Of a DNA stretch of 64,000 nucleotides, positions 43,764 to 52,406 are shown piece after piece. The notes under the pieces were generated by a model. It was not told the origin of the DNA, did not search any database, and saw nothing but the letters and a program-made list of their open reading frames with translations. Origin of the DNA: Streptomyces sp. NRRL B-1140 (GTDB lineage: Bacteria > Actinomycetota > Actinomycetes > Streptomycetales > Streptomycetaceae); NCBI RefSeq assembly GCF_001280065.1, contig NZ_LGEA01000173.1:1-64000 (forward strand), given 5' to 3'. A program made the translations under genes and the position numbers. Every line of letters starts with the position of its first letter. Positions within the stretch are counted from its first letter, which is position 1.

Positions 43764-44899
43764 TCGGTGATGGTGCCTCTCAGGTAGCCGGCTGCGTGAC
43801 GGGCGCGCTCCAGCACGTCGTCCAGGTCGTCGCCGTAGGTGTTGACGTGTCCGACCTTGCGGCCGGGCTTCACGTCCTTGCCGTACATGTGGATCTTGAG
43901 CTGGGGGTCGCGGGCCATGCAGTGCAGGTACGCGGAGTACATGTCCGGGAAGTCCCCGCCGAGGACGTTGACCATCACGGTCCACGGGGCGCGCGGGCGC
44001 GGATCGCCGAGCGGGAGGTCCAGGACGGCCCGCACGTGATTGGCGAACTGGCTGGTGACGGCGCCGTCCATCGACCAGTGGCCGGAGTTGTGCGGGCGCA
44101 TCGCGAGCTCGTTGACGAGGATGCGGCCGTCGCGGGTCTGGAACAGCTCGACCGCGAGGTGCCCGACGACGCCGAGCTCCTTGGCGATGTTCAGCGCCAT
44201 CTCGGAGGCCTCCAGGGCGAGGGCCTCGTCGAGGTCGGGGGCCGGGGCGATGACCGTGTCGCAGACGCCGCCCACCTGGCGGGACTCCACGACCGGGTAG
44301 GCGACGGCCTGACCGTGCGGGGAGCGCACCACGTTGGCGGCGAGCTCCCGGAGGAAGTCGACCTTCTCCTCGGCGAGCACGGGCACACCGGCCTTGAAGG
44401 GGTCGGCGGCCTCCTCGACGGAGTCGACGACCCACACGCCCTTGCCGTCGTAGCCGCCGCGGACGGTCTTGAGGACGACCGGGAAGCCCTCGCCCTCGGC
44501 CGCGAAGGCCGCCACGTCCTGCGGATCGGAGACGATCCTGTGTCTGGGGCAGGGAACGCCGATCGCGTCGAGCTTCGCGCGCATCACCCCCTTGTCCTGG
44601 GCGTGCACGAGCGCGTCGGGGCCGGGGCGGACGGGGATGCCGTCCGCCTCCAGGGCCCTGAGGTGCTCGGTGGGTACGTGTTCGTGATCGAAGGTGATCA
44701 CATCGCACCCCCGGGCGAACTCGCGCAGCGTGTCGAGGTCGCGATGGTCGCCGATGACGACATCGCTCACGACCTGCGCAGCGGAGTCCTGCGGGGTGTC
44801 ACTGAGGAGCTTGAACCTGATGCCCAGCGGGATGCCCGCCTCGTGTGTCATACGAGCGAGCTGGCCACCGCCGACCATGCCGACTACCGGGAACGTCAC
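43760..44899 (-). CDS. purK: 5-(carboxyamino)imidazole ribonucleotide synthase
   Basis: A 379-residue ATP-grasp enzyme that makes N5-CAIR from AIR, bicarbonate and ATP. It begins [20 protein letters not shown], contains [14 protein letters not shown], the ATP-binding [20 protein letters not shown], the catalytic loop [16 protein letters not shown], and the C-terminal [17 protein letters not shown]. The GTG at 44897-44899 is the family-consistent start; the upstream in-frame extension is Trp/Arg-rich and unlikely. It is the first gene of purK-purE-dipeptidase and is divergent from the GtrA gene. Confidence 0.95.
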   Translation of the reverse strand: MTFPVVGMVGGGQLARMTHEAGIPLGIRFKLLSDTPQDSAAQVVSDVVIGDHRDLDTLREFARGCDVITFDHEHVPTEHLRALEADGIPVRPGPDALVHAQDKGVMRAKLDAIGVPCPRHRIVSDPQDVAAFAAEGEGFPVVLKTVRGGYDGKGVWVVDSVEEAADPFKAGVPVLAEEKVDFLRELAANVVRSPHGQAVAYPVVESRQVGGVCDTVIAPAPDLDEALALEASEMALNIAKELGVVGHLAVELFQTRDGRILVNELAMRPHNSGHWSMDGAVTSQFANHVRAVLDLPLGDPRPRAPWTVMVNVLGGDFPDMYSAYLHCMARDPQLKIHMYGKDVKPGRKVGHVNTYGDDLDDVLERARHAAGYLRGTITE

Positions 44900-45062
44900 G
44901 CCCCCAGGGTATCGGCCGCGCCAGAGTGGCCGGTTTCCTGTCCCCCACCGGCTCTCCCCGGACCATCTCCGGCCGCCCACCGGCATCGGCAGGAAGATCG
45001 CGCGGGAGGGTGGTTAGCATGGCTTGGTTGACGCCGACGAACGGACGGGGGCCTGTACGACC

Positions 45063-45563
45063 ATGGGACATGGTGCCTCCCGGCTCCGACGGGTCGTTCA
45101 CGAAGTCGCCAAGTTCGGCGCGGTGGGCGGCGCCGGGGTGCTGGTCAACCTCCTCGTCTTCAACCTCGTACGCCACACCACGGACCTGCAGGTGGTCCGC
45201 GCGAGCGTCATCGCGACCGTCGTGGCGATCGTCTTCAACTACGTCGGCTTCCGCTACTTCACCTACCGTGACCGCGACAAGAGCCGCCGTACGCGTGAGA
45301 TGACCCTCTTCCTGCTGTTCAGCGCGATCGGCCTGGTCATCGAGAACGGCGTCCTGTACGCGGCCACGTACGGTTTCGGCTGGAACACGCCGCTGCAGAA
45401 CAACGTCTTCAAGTTCCTGGGCATCGGCATCGCGACCCTGTTCCGCTTCTGGTCCTACCGCTCCTGGGTCTTCCGCGCGCTGCCCGCCGACGAGTCGGCC
45501 CCGGCCCCGTTCGAGCCAACCGGGCCCGCCGCCCACGAGAAGACGAAGCAGCAGGTGCCGTAG
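45063..45563 (+). CDS. GtrA family membrane protein
   Basis: A 166-residue inner-membrane protein with four predicted helices: FGAVGGAGVLVNLLVFNLV, VIATVVAIVFNYVGFRYF, LFLLFSAIGLVIENGVLYAA and FKFLGIGIATLFRFWSYR. GtrA proteins are thought to carry or flip undecaprenyl-phosphate-linked sugars for envelope glycosylation. The charged C-terminus (ADESAPAPFEPTG) is cytoplasmic. The ATG at 45063 has only a weak ribosome-binding site. Rv3277 occupies the same position next to purK in M. tuberculosis. Confidence 0.85.
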   Translation: MGHGASRLRRVVHEVAKFGAVGGAGVLVNLLVFNLVRHTTDLQVVRASVIATVVAIVFNYVGFRYFTYRDRDKSRRTREMTLFLLFSAIGLVIENGVLYAATYGFGWNTPLQNNVFKFLGIGIATLFRFWSYRSWVFRALPADESAPAPFEPTGPAAHEKTKQQVP

Positions 45564-45606
45564 CCCTCCCGAGGCCCGGCGGCGCGGCTTCGGCGGACCG
45601 GCGGTT

Positions 45607-46884
45607 CTAGCGGACCGTCGGTTCCTCGTCGTCGTCCGCGGGCTTCTGCAGGGGCGTGCGGGACAGGAACAGGCCGAAGACCGGGGGTTTGGTCTGGAGC
45701 ATCTCCAGACGGCCGCCGTCGGCCTCCGCGAGGTCGCGGGCGACCGCCAGGCCGATGCCCGTGGAGTTGCGGCCGCTGATCGCCCGTTCGAAGATGCGCG
45801 CGCCCAGGTCGGCGGGGACGCCGGGCCCCTCGTCCGTGACCTCGATGACCGCCTGGTTGCCGGTGACGCGGGTGCGCAGGGCCACCGTGCCGCCGCCGTG
45901 CATGAGGGAGTTCTCGATCAGGGCGGCCAGGACCTGCGCGACCGCGCCGGGCGTGCCCACCGCGCGCAGATGCCGCTTGCCGGAGCTGACGATCGCCCGC
46001 CCCGCGCTGCGGTACGCCGGCCGCCACTCCGCGAGCTGCTGCTGGATGACCTCGTCGAGGTCGAAGGAGACGGCGGAGCCGGTGCGCGGATCGCGGGAGT
46101 TCGTCAGCAGCCGCTCCACGACGTCCGTGAGCCGCTCGACCTGCGTCAGCGCGATCGTCGCCTCCTCCTTCACCGTGTCCGGGTCGTCGGTGAGGGTGAT
46201 CTCCTCCAGCCGCATCGACAGCGCCGTGAGCGGCGTGCGCAGTTGGTGGGAGGCGTCGGCGGCCAGCCGTCGTTCGGCGGTCAGCATGCGGGCGATGCGC
46301 TCGGCGGAGCCGTCCAGCACGTCCGCCACCCGGTCCAGCTCGGGCACCCCGTACCGCTTGTGCCGGGGCCTCGGATCGCCCGAGCCGAGCCGCTCGGCCG
46401 TCTCCGCGAGGTCGGTCAGCGGCGACGCCAGCCGGTTCGCCTGGCGGACGGCCAGCAGCACCGCGGCCACCACCGCCAGCAGCGCGACCAGCGCGATGAT
46501 CAGCAGCGTCCGTCCGACCTCACGGGTCACCGAGGAACGGGGCTCCTGGACGGTGACCGTCTCGCCCTCCTCGCCGGGCGCGGTCGCGGTGATGACGTCA
46601 CCGTCCGGCTTGTCGCCGACCTCGATGGGCGCCTCGCCGGGTATGCGGATCACCGCGTAGTAGCGGTCCTGCGTGACCTGCTGGCGCAGCACCTCCGCGT
46701 CGACCTGCTGCGCCCCGAAGAGCCGGCTGTCGACGACGCTGGCGAGGCGGACCGCCTCGGAGTCCACCCGCTCCTGGGCGCTGTTGCTGATCGTCCGGGT
46801 CTCGACGATGACGAGGGAGACGCCGAAGACGGCGATCACGACGAGCACCACGGCGAGCGTGGACTGGATCAGTCGGCGACGCAT
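45607..46884 (-). CDS. Two-component sensor histidine kinase
   Basis: A 425-residue membrane kinase. Helix 1 (STLAVVLVVIAVFGVSLVIV, about 8-27), an extracytoplasmic sensor region of about 100 residues, and helix 2 (LLIIALVALLAVVAAVLLAV) are followed by a HAMP linker. The DHp domain has DASHQLRTPLTALSMRLEE (phosphorylated His), and the ATPase domain has ALIENSLMHGG (N-box), DEGPGVP and STGIGLAVARDLAEADGG (G-box). The stimulus is unknown. Its stop and the end of gtrA face each other 43 bases apart. It follows its response regulator by 28 bases on the same strand. Confidence 0.92.
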   Translation of the reverse strand: MRRRLIQSTLAVVLVVIAVFGVSLVIVETRTISNSAQERVDSEAVRLASVVDSRLFGAQQVDAEVLRQQVTQDRYYAVIRIPGEAPIEVGDKPDGDVITATAPGEEGETVTVQEPRSSVTREVGRTLLIIALVALLAVVAAVLLAVRQANRLASPLTDLAETAERLGSGDPRPRHKRYGVPELDRVADVLDGSAERIARMLTAERRLAADASHQLRTPLTALSMRLEEITLTDDPDTVKEEATIALTQVERLTDVVERLLTNSRDPRTGSAVSFDLDEVIQQQLAEWRPAYRSAGRAIVSSGKRHLRAVGTPGAVAQVLAALIENSLMHGGGTVALRTRVTGNQAVIEVTDEGPGVPADLGARIFERAISGRNSTGIGLAVARDLAEADGGRLEMLQTKPPVFGLFLSRTPLQKPADDDEEPTVR

Positions 46885-46912
46885 GTCCTGTTACCCGAGC
46901 CCGCCTCGCGGC

Positions 46913-47590
46913 TCAGCTCTTCTCGAAACGGAAACCCACACCGCGCACGGTGGCGATGTAGCGGGGGTTGGCCGCGTCGTCGCCGAGCTTCTTGCGCAGC
47001 CAGGAGATGTGCATGTCGAGGGTCTTGGTCGACGACCACCAGGTGGTGTCCCAGACCTCCCGCATCAGCTGGTCGCGGGTGACGACCCGGCCCGCGTCGC
47101 GCACCAGCACCCGCAGCAGGTCGAACTCCTTGGCGGTGAGCTGGAGCTCCTCCTCGCCCATCCAGGCGCGGTGCGACTCGACGTCGATGCGCACGCCGTG
47201 CGTGGCGGGCGGCTGCTGCGGCTCGGAGACGCCGCGCCGGAGCAGGGCCCGCACCCGGGCGAGCAGCTCGGCGAGCCGGAACGGCTTGGTGACGTAGTCG
47301 TCGGCGCCCGCGTCGAGCCCGACGACGGTGTCCACCTCGTCGGCGCGCGCGGTCAGGATGAGGATCGGGATGGCGTGTCCCTCGCCCCGCAGGCGGCGGG
47401 CCACTTCCAGGCCGTCCATGCCGGGCAGACCGAGGTCGAGCACGACCAGGTCGACGCCACCCTGCAGTCCGGCGTCGAGAGCGGTGGGTCCGTCCTCACG
47501 GACCTCGACCTCGTAGCCCTCCCGGCGCAGAGCACGGGCCAGCGGCTCCGAGATGGACGCATCGTCCTCGGCGAGCAGTACACGGGTCAT
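46913..47590 (-). CDS. OmpR/PhoB family response regulator
   Basis: A 225-residue DNA-binding response regulator. The receiver domain shows LLAEDDASISEPLARALR, the phosphoacceptor Asp52 in VVLDLGLPGMDGLEV, and Lys102 in ADDYVTKPF. The winged-helix output domain has ELQLTAKEFDLLRVLVRDA and TKTLDMHISWLRKKLG. It is upstream of and in an operon with the sensor kinase. The space before its ATG carries four copies of TTCTTAC in direct or inverted order (47645-47724), which are good candidates for autoregulation. Confidence 0.93.
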   Translation of the reverse strand: MTRVLLAEDDASISEPLARALRREGYEVEVREDGPTALDAGLQGGVDLVVLDLGLPGMDGLEVARRLRGEGHAIPILILTARADEVDTVVGLDAGADDYVTKPFRLAELLARVRALLRRGVSEPQQPPATHGVRIDVESHRAWMGEEELQLTAKEFDLLRVLVRDAGRVVTRDQLMREVWDTTWWSSTKTLDMHISWLRKKLGDDAANPRYIATVRGVGFRFEKS

Positions 47591-47644
47591 GAGGTGATGG
47601 TAGACCTGCGACGCCCTGAGCTGGGGTGTGACCGGAACCCTTGA

Positions 47645-47724
47645 TTCTTACCGTCGGCATGCACGGTTCTTACGTCCTTGAGGTAAGCGTAAGAACCTCC
47701 GCCTCTGGGATGGGAATGTAAGAA
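47645..47724. promoter_or_regulatory. Repeat array upstream of the response regulator gene
   Basis: TTCTTAC occurs at 47645-47651 and 47667-47673, and its complement GTAAGAA at 47689-47695 and 47718-47724. The first three are exactly 22 bases apart (two helical turns). GGTTCTTACG (47665-47674) and CGTAAGAACC (47688-47697) form a perfect 10-bp inverted repeat. This layout suits an OmpR-type dimer array. Confidence 0.55.
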
Positions 47725-48104
47725 GGACCTTGGAAACGGGTGTGCGGTTCCAGCGACACCTGTGATCCTTGTCTCAAGTCCTTCCATATGGGGCGGTGTC
47801 CTGCCGTATGGTGAATCAACGCCTGTAGCACCATGGCGACCTTCGGAGGCCTTTGCCCTGAAGGTCTCTTTTGTGTGCGGGCCGGTTCTCGCCGGCCCCC
47901 CACCGAAACGACCTGTGGCCGGGCCTCGTCGTGCGGCGACGCGCGTAGAGGCATGGATCCCGGCGGCTACCGCCCACCGCTTCGTGACCCGGAGCGGACC
48001 TCCCGAAGGCGTCGGGCGGACGGCCTTGCCCGCCGGTGCCGGCACACCCCCACCGGGCGCACCTCCGTTGCCACGGGGCGCGTCCCGAGCAGCAAGGAAC
48101 GACC
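47725..48104 (+). other. Long 5' region of the peptide transporter gene
   Basis: About 380 bases without a credible gene. It contains a hairpin ACCTTC/GAAGGT (47839-47844 with 47860-47865) followed by CTCTTTT, which looks like a weak terminator or attenuator, then a 7-bp GGGCCGG/CCGGCCC hairpin (47879-47898). Promoter-like hexamers are unclear. Confidence 0.4.
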
Positions 48105-49610
48105 ATGGCGTCCAGCCTGACGAAGGACTCGGCCCGACCGGGCACCCCCGGTGCCGAGCGGACCTTCTTCGGCCACCCCCGCGGACTGGCCACTCTGTTC
48201 ATGACCGAGATGTGGGAGCGTTTCTCCTACTACGGCATGAGGGCCCTGCTCCCGCTGTACCTCGTGGCCCCGGGTGGCCTGCACCTGAGCGCCGGTACGG
48301 CGACGGCGATCTACTCCGTGTACCTGTCGCTGGTGTACCTGCTCACCCTGCCCGGCGGCTGGTTCGCCGACCGGGTACTGGGCCCCCGCAAGACGGTCGC
48401 CGTCGCGGGCGTGGTCATCATGCTGGGCCACTTGTGCCTGGCGCTGCCCGCGGCCGCGAGCTTCTACGTCGGCCTGGGTCTCGTCGCCGTCGGTTCCGGC
48501 CTGCTGAAGGCCAACATCTCCACGATGGTCGGCCACCTCTACGACGGTCCGGAGGACCCGCGCCGCGACGGTGGCTTCACGGTCTTCTACATCGGCATCA
48601 ACCTCGGCGCCTTCATCGCGCCCCTGGTCATCGGCACCGTCGGTGAGAGCGTCGACTGGCACCTGGGCTTCGCGCTGGCCGCGCTCGGCATGGCGCTGGG
48701 CCTCGTCCAGTTCCTGCTCGGCAGCCGCCACCTGGACGCGAAGAGCAGTGTGGTCCCGACCCCGCTGACGCCCGCCGAGAAGGCCTCCACCCTGCGCAAG
48801 GGCCTGATCTGGCTGGCCGTCGCCGTGGTCTTCTACGGCCTCGTCGGCGGCACCGGCCACTTCACCCTGAACTGGGCGCTGATCCCGCTCACGCTCCTCG
48901 GCCTGATCGTGCCGATCCTGGTCATCTCCCGGATCATGCGGGACAAGGACCTGGACTCCGGCGAGCGGTCGAAGGTGTCGGCGTACATCTGGTTCTTCGT
49001 CGCCGCCGCCGTGTTCTGGATGATCTACGACCAGGGTGGTTCCACCCTGTCGCTGTTCGCCGAGAAGAGCGCCGACAACACGATCTTCGGCTGGGAGTTC
49101 CCGGTCTCGTGGTACCAGTCGGTCAACCCGGTCCTGATCATGGCCCTGGCGCCCGTCTTCGCCTGGCTGTGGCTGTGGCTGAACCGCCGCGGCAAGGAGC
49201 CGAGCACCATCGTGAAGTTCGCCTCCGGCCTGGTCCTGGTGGGTGCCTCCTTCTTCCTCTTCCTCGCCCCGCTCTCGATCGCCGAGGGCGGCCACAAGGC
49301 CGCGGCGATGTGGCTGGTCGCGATCTACTTCGTGCAGACCGTCGGCGAGCTGACGCTGTCGCCGGTGGGTCTGTCCGTGACGACGAAGATGGCGCCGGCG
49401 AAGTACGCCTCGCAGATGATGGGTGTCTGGTTCCTCGCGGTCACCGCGGGCGACTCCGTCACCGCGCTGCTGTCCAACCCGGCCGTCGGCGGGGTCAACC
49501 TCGACAGGACGGGCTTCGTGGCCCTGGAGGCGGCGCTCGCCGTGGTCGCCGGTTTCGCGGTGTACATGTACCGCCGGAAGGTCAAGGCCATGATGGGCGA
49601 CGTCCGCTGA
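48105..49610 (+). CDS. Proton-dependent oligopeptide transporter (POT/PTR family)
   Basis: A 501-residue membrane protein with about 14 helices of the major facilitator fold, taking up di- and tripeptides with protons. The PTR signature reads MTEMWERFSYYGMRALLPLY, followed by GLHLSAGTATAIYSVYLS, the GGWFADRVLGPRKTV loop, and GVGLGLVAVGSGLLKANIST-like and FYIGINLGAFIAPLV segments. The late motif VGELTLSPVGLSVTTKMAPA is also typical. The ATG at 48105 (MASSLTKDSARPG) follows AAGGAA. A long leader with hairpins precedes it. The transporter may feed the cytosolic dipeptidase at 42043, though that link is only inferred. Confidence 0.92.
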   Translation: MASSLTKDSARPGTPGAERTFFGHPRGLATLFMTEMWERFSYYGMRALLPLYLVAPGGLHLSAGTATAIYSVYLSLVYLLTLPGGWFADRVLGPRKTVAVAGVVIMLGHLCLALPAAASFYVGLGLVAVGSGLLKANISTMVGHLYDGPEDPRRDGGFTVFYIGINLGAFIAPLVIGTVGESVDWHLGFALAALGMALGLVQFLLGSRHLDAKSSVVPTPLTPAEKASTLRKGLIWLAVAVVFYGLVGGTGHFTLNWALIPLTLLGLIVPILVISRIMRDKDLDSGERSKVSAYIWFFVAAAVFWMIYDQGGSTLSLFAEKSADNTIFGWEFPVSWYQSVNPVLIMALAPVFAWLWLWLNRRGKEPSTIVKFASGLVLVGASFFLFLAPLSIAEGGHKAAAMWLVAIYFVQTVGELTLSPVGLSVTTKMAPAKYASQMMGVWFLAVTAGDSVTALLSNPAVGGVNLDRTGFVALEAALAVVAGFAVYMYRRKVKAMMGDVR

Positions 49611-49632
49611 CCGCCGCTGCCTGACCACGGGA

Positions 49633-49666
49633 GAAGGGCCGTCACACCGGGGTGTGACGGCCCTTC
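49633..49666. terminator. Strong hairpin after the peptide transporter gene
   Basis: A stem of about 15 bp (GAAGGGCCGTCACAC pairing with its complement, 49633-49666) lies between two convergent genes and is followed by CTCAT on the plus strand. Confidence 0.85.
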
Positions 49667-49667
49667 C

Positions 49668-50657
49668 TCATGTCCCGGTCGATCTCGGGGGATCACCCTC
49701 CGGGGCGAACCAGGGCGTGGCGGAGGCCCGGCGTGGGGCCGGTGGCGGCAGGCGGCGGGCCGGGCGGGCCGCGTGGCCCGGGCTGCGGGGCCGTGCGTGG
49801 TCGATCGCGGCGAGTGCGCCGCGCACCAGCGCCGCCGGTACGACCAGGAGGACGAGGACCCAGAACAGCGTCACACCCCAGGGGCGGCCCACGCCCCAGG
49901 GATGTTCCGCGAGCACCTTGCCGCCGTACTTCAGCGACACGGTGTAGTCGCCGTGCGCCCCGGCGCCGAGCTCCACGGGCAGCTCGATGCGGGCCTTGCC
50001 GCCGGGCCGGATCGTGCCGCGCCACCGCTGGGCCTGCCACTGGGGGGCGTATACGCCGTGCGAGGTGCCGACCTGGAAGACCGGGTTCCTCACGGGGGAC
50101 GTGCCGACGTTGCCGACGGTGACGACGAGGGTCCGGGAGGGCGGGGAGCCGAACCAGGTGAGCAGTCCTCCCGAGCCCCGCAGCCGGGTGTCGGTGAGCG
50201 GGGACAGCCGTCCGCCGGCCGCGTCGGCGGGCAGCGGCTCGACCGCGTGCCCGGCGACCTGGAGGGCCGCGTCGGCCTCGGCGGCGGCTCCGGTCGCGGT
50301 GGCCACGTGCACCACGCAGGGGCACGGCACGGGCGGCTCCACGACAGGCAGTTCGCGGCGGAAGCGCCCGTCGGCGCCGGTGGTGACGGCGCGACCGTCG
50401 GCGTTGGCACAGGAGTTGGTGCCGCCGGTCACGCCCCGCCGCGGCTCGGCCTGCCCGCACACGAGCAGTGTCAGCAGGGCACGCGGCCGCCAGCCACTGC
50501 CGCTGACCGTGACCGAACCGCCCGTGCCGGCCTGGGCCTTGGACAGCTCGACGAGGGGCCGGTCCGCCGCCGCGACGGGCCCGGCGCCCGCCAGGACCGA
50601 CAGCAGCGCCGACAGCACCCACAGGGACACGTAGGGAAGGCGGAAGGCGGGCGGCAT
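49668..50657 (-). CDS. Secreted, membrane-anchored protein with neocarzinostatin-like domain
   Basis: A 329-residue protein. A signal peptide (VSLWVLSALLSVLAGAGPVA) ends near AAA-DRP. Residues about 33-140 resemble the immunoglobulin-like fold of the neocarzinostatin apoprotein family: VELSKAQAGTGGSVTVSGSG, then LTLLVCGQ and CPCVVHVATATGAAAEA with cysteines placed as in that family. A beta domain follows, and then a helix near the C-terminus (WVLVLLVVPAALVRGALAAI) with a Pro/Arg-rich tail. It is not a chromophore-binding toxin gene by context, since no enediyne genes are near. I start at the ATG at 50655-50657. Confidence 0.7.
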   Translation of the reverse strand: MPPAFRLPYVSLWVLSALLSVLAGAGPVAAADRPLVELSKAQAGTGGSVTVSGSGWRPRALLTLLVCGQAEPRRGVTGGTNSCANADGRAVTTGADGRFRRELPVVEPPVPCPCVVHVATATGAAAEADAALQVAGHAVEPLPADAAGGRLSPLTDTRLRGSGGLLTWFGSPPSRTLVVTVGNVGTSPVRNPVFQVGTSHGVYAPQWQAQRWRGTIRPGGKARIELPVELGAGAHGDYTVSLKYGGKVLAEHPWGVGRPWGVTLFWVLVLLVVPAALVRGALAAIDHARPRSPGHAARPARRLPPPAPRRASATPWFAPEGDPPRSTGT

Positions 50658-50873
50658 CGGCGGCTCCAGCGGTCGTACGGTGCCGGCGCGGGGCCGGCAC
50701 CGGGCGGCGTACGGTCCTGCGCTCAGCGGTGCACCGGACACGGTCGTACGGGGTCTGTGCGCGGCCGAGCAGCGTGCGGTCGCCCACTCGGCAGTGCACC
50801 GGCCGGGAGGGGCGCAGGGGCAGCGGTCCCGCCCGTACCCCCCGGAGCGGTACGTCTGCCGGAGGGTCTCCGG

Positions 50874-51575
50874 TCAACGGGCCGTTTCTGCTCCTCGACG
50901 GCGCCGTGTCAGCCACAGGGCACCTGCCGCTCCGGCGAGCAGGACCGTGCCGCCCAGGGTGCCGAGGGCGACCGCCGAGTCCTCGGGCCCGGTCCGCGGA
51001 AGTCCGGCGCCGGTGTCCGGGCCGGAATCGCCACCCTGGGCGGAGCCGGTCGTGCCGCCGCCCCCCTTGGCCTCGACGTCGAGGGTGAGGGACGGGCCCG
51101 GGTCCTTCGTCGGGGTGCAGGTGGTCGTCGTGCCGAGCGCCTTGATCGTGAGCACGCCGGCCGTGAAGGTCACTGCGCCGCTCTTCCTCGGCGTGTACGT
51201 GCCGCTCAGGTCGCTGATCTTGATGGGCGTGTTGGCCGGGATCGCGGCGTCGTTGGCGGGGCCGGTCACCGACAGGGTGCCGCTGTCCGCACCGCCCAGG
51301 GCGATGGTGGCGCTCGGCGTCATCGCGCCCTTGCCCAGTTCGACCGGGCTGGAGGAGACGCCCTTCTGCCAGGACATGGTGAGCCGGTAGCCGTTGCCCT
51401 TCTTGACGCCTTTGATGTCGATGGGAGAGACGGCACTCTTGTCGCCGATCGGCGTCTTGCACTGGTAGTCGACGTCGACGACCTCGGCCCGGGCGACGGG
51501 GGCGGCCATCCACACCGCCGAGCCGGCCAGGGCCGCGGCGGACGCGAGCGCGGCGGTTCGTTTCCGGTACGACAC
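50874..51575 (-). CDS. LPxTG-type surface protein (LPRTG sorting signal)
   Basis: A 233-residue exported protein. MSYRKRTAALASAAALAGSA is a signal peptide, cut near ARA-EVV. The mature part (about 31-170) is beta-rich with one Cys near each end (YQCKTPIG and TTTCTPTKD), which could form a disulfide. A Gly-rich spacer leads to LPRTG (192-196), a hydrophobic helix (VALGTLGGTVLLAGAAGALW) and RRRR: a complete sortase sorting signal. It should be covalently linked to peptidoglycan. The start is a GTG (51573-51575) after GGAAGGGGAG. It lies upstream of the neocarzinostatin-like protein on the same strand. The binding target is unknown. Confidence 0.8.
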   Translation of the reverse strand: MSYRKRTAALASAAALAGSAVWMAAPVARAEVVDVDYQCKTPIGDKSAVSPIDIKGVKKGNGYRLTMSWQKGVSSSPVELGKGAMTPSATIALGGADSGTLSVTGPANDAAIPANTPIKISDLSGTYTPRKSGAVTFTAGVLTIKALGTTTTCTPTKDPGPSLTLDVEAKGGGGTTGSAQGGDSGPDTGAGLPRTGPEDSAVALGTLGGTVLLAGAAGALWLTRRRRGAETAR

Positions 51576-51851
51576 GGTGCCGCTCCCCTTCCTGTTTCTG
51601 ACGGCGTATCAGATCGGGCCGTCAAGGTACGCCCGGGGCCTCGAGGAAGGAAGACACGGCGCACGCCGGATCTGTGAGGGATCAGGCGTGCGGTGAGCGA
51701 CGCGCGCGGGGGGAAACGCGGCGGCCGCGCGGTGCGGGCAGTCACCCGTTCGGACGCACGACCGAGAGCACCGTGACCGAAGGCGCCCCACGGGATGCGG
51801 GCGGACGCGCTCGTGACGCGGACGCCCCCGGCCGAACAGGAGTCCCCAGGA

Positions 51852-52406
51852 TCAGGCGGGTGCGCCCAGTTCCGCCCACACCGTCTTGCCGGAGACTCCC
51901 GGCGTACGGACCACGCCCCAGTCCAGGCAGAGGCGCTGGACGATGAACATGCCATGACCACCCGGGCGTCCCGCGCGGTGCGGCGTACGGGGTGCGGGCT
52001 GGCCGGTTCCCCGGTCGGCGACCTCGACGCGGATCACCTTGTTGTCGCAGGAGATCCGCAACTGGTCCGGCCCCTCGGCGTGCAGGCACGCATTGGTCAC
52101 CAGCTCGGACACGACCAGCAGCACATCCTCGGCCGCGGCCCGCTGGTCGGCGGAGGCGGCAGGCAGCCAGCCCCACGCGTACAGCGCCTGGCGGGTGAAG
52201 TCGCGGGCCATCGGAACGACGCCGCTCTCGTCCTCGAAGCTCAGCCGACGCACCTGCGGACCCCCCTGCGACGACGCGGCCCCGGACGGCGCTTCCGCGC
52301 CCTCGCCGGACGCACCGGTCGCCGCTACGCCACCCTCGGACGCCCCGGAAGCGCCGCCGGGCTCCGGCCCGCGGTCGCCCGGCGGGTAGGGCCGGGTGGT
52401 GCTCAT
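51852..52406 (-). CDS. ATP-binding anti-sigma factor-like protein (RsbW/SpoIIAB type)
   Basis: A 184-residue protein. The first 50 residues are a Gly/Ser/Ala-rich tail. The rest is a HATPase fold of the serine-kinase anti-sigma class: DVLLVVSELVTNACLHAEGP (N-box), IRVEVADRGTGQPAP, and GRPGGHGMFIVQRLCLDWGV (G-box). Such proteins hold a SigB/F-type sigma factor and phosphorylate a STAS antagonist; both partners are encoded just upstream and divergently. In S. coelicolor this locus (SCO3066-SCO3068) controls SigI, by memory. The promoter region (52413-52454) has repeated GTGAA words on the coding strand. Confidence 0.82.
   Translation of the reverse strand: MSTTRPYPPGDRGPEPGGASGASEGGVAATGASGEGAEAPSGAASSQGGPQVRRLSFEDESGVVPMARDFTRQALYAWGWLPAASADQRAAAEDVLLVVSELVTNACLHAEGPDQLRISCDNKVIRVEVADRGTGQPAPRTPHRAGRPGGHGMFIVQRLCLDWGVVRTPGVSGKTVWAELGAPA

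Noticed and set aside
49668..50657. Part of an enediyne antibiotic cluster, because of the neocarzinostatin-like domain
   Set aside because: No polyketide synthase, enediyne tailoring or resistance genes are present in the window, and the domain also occurs in ordinary secreted proteins.
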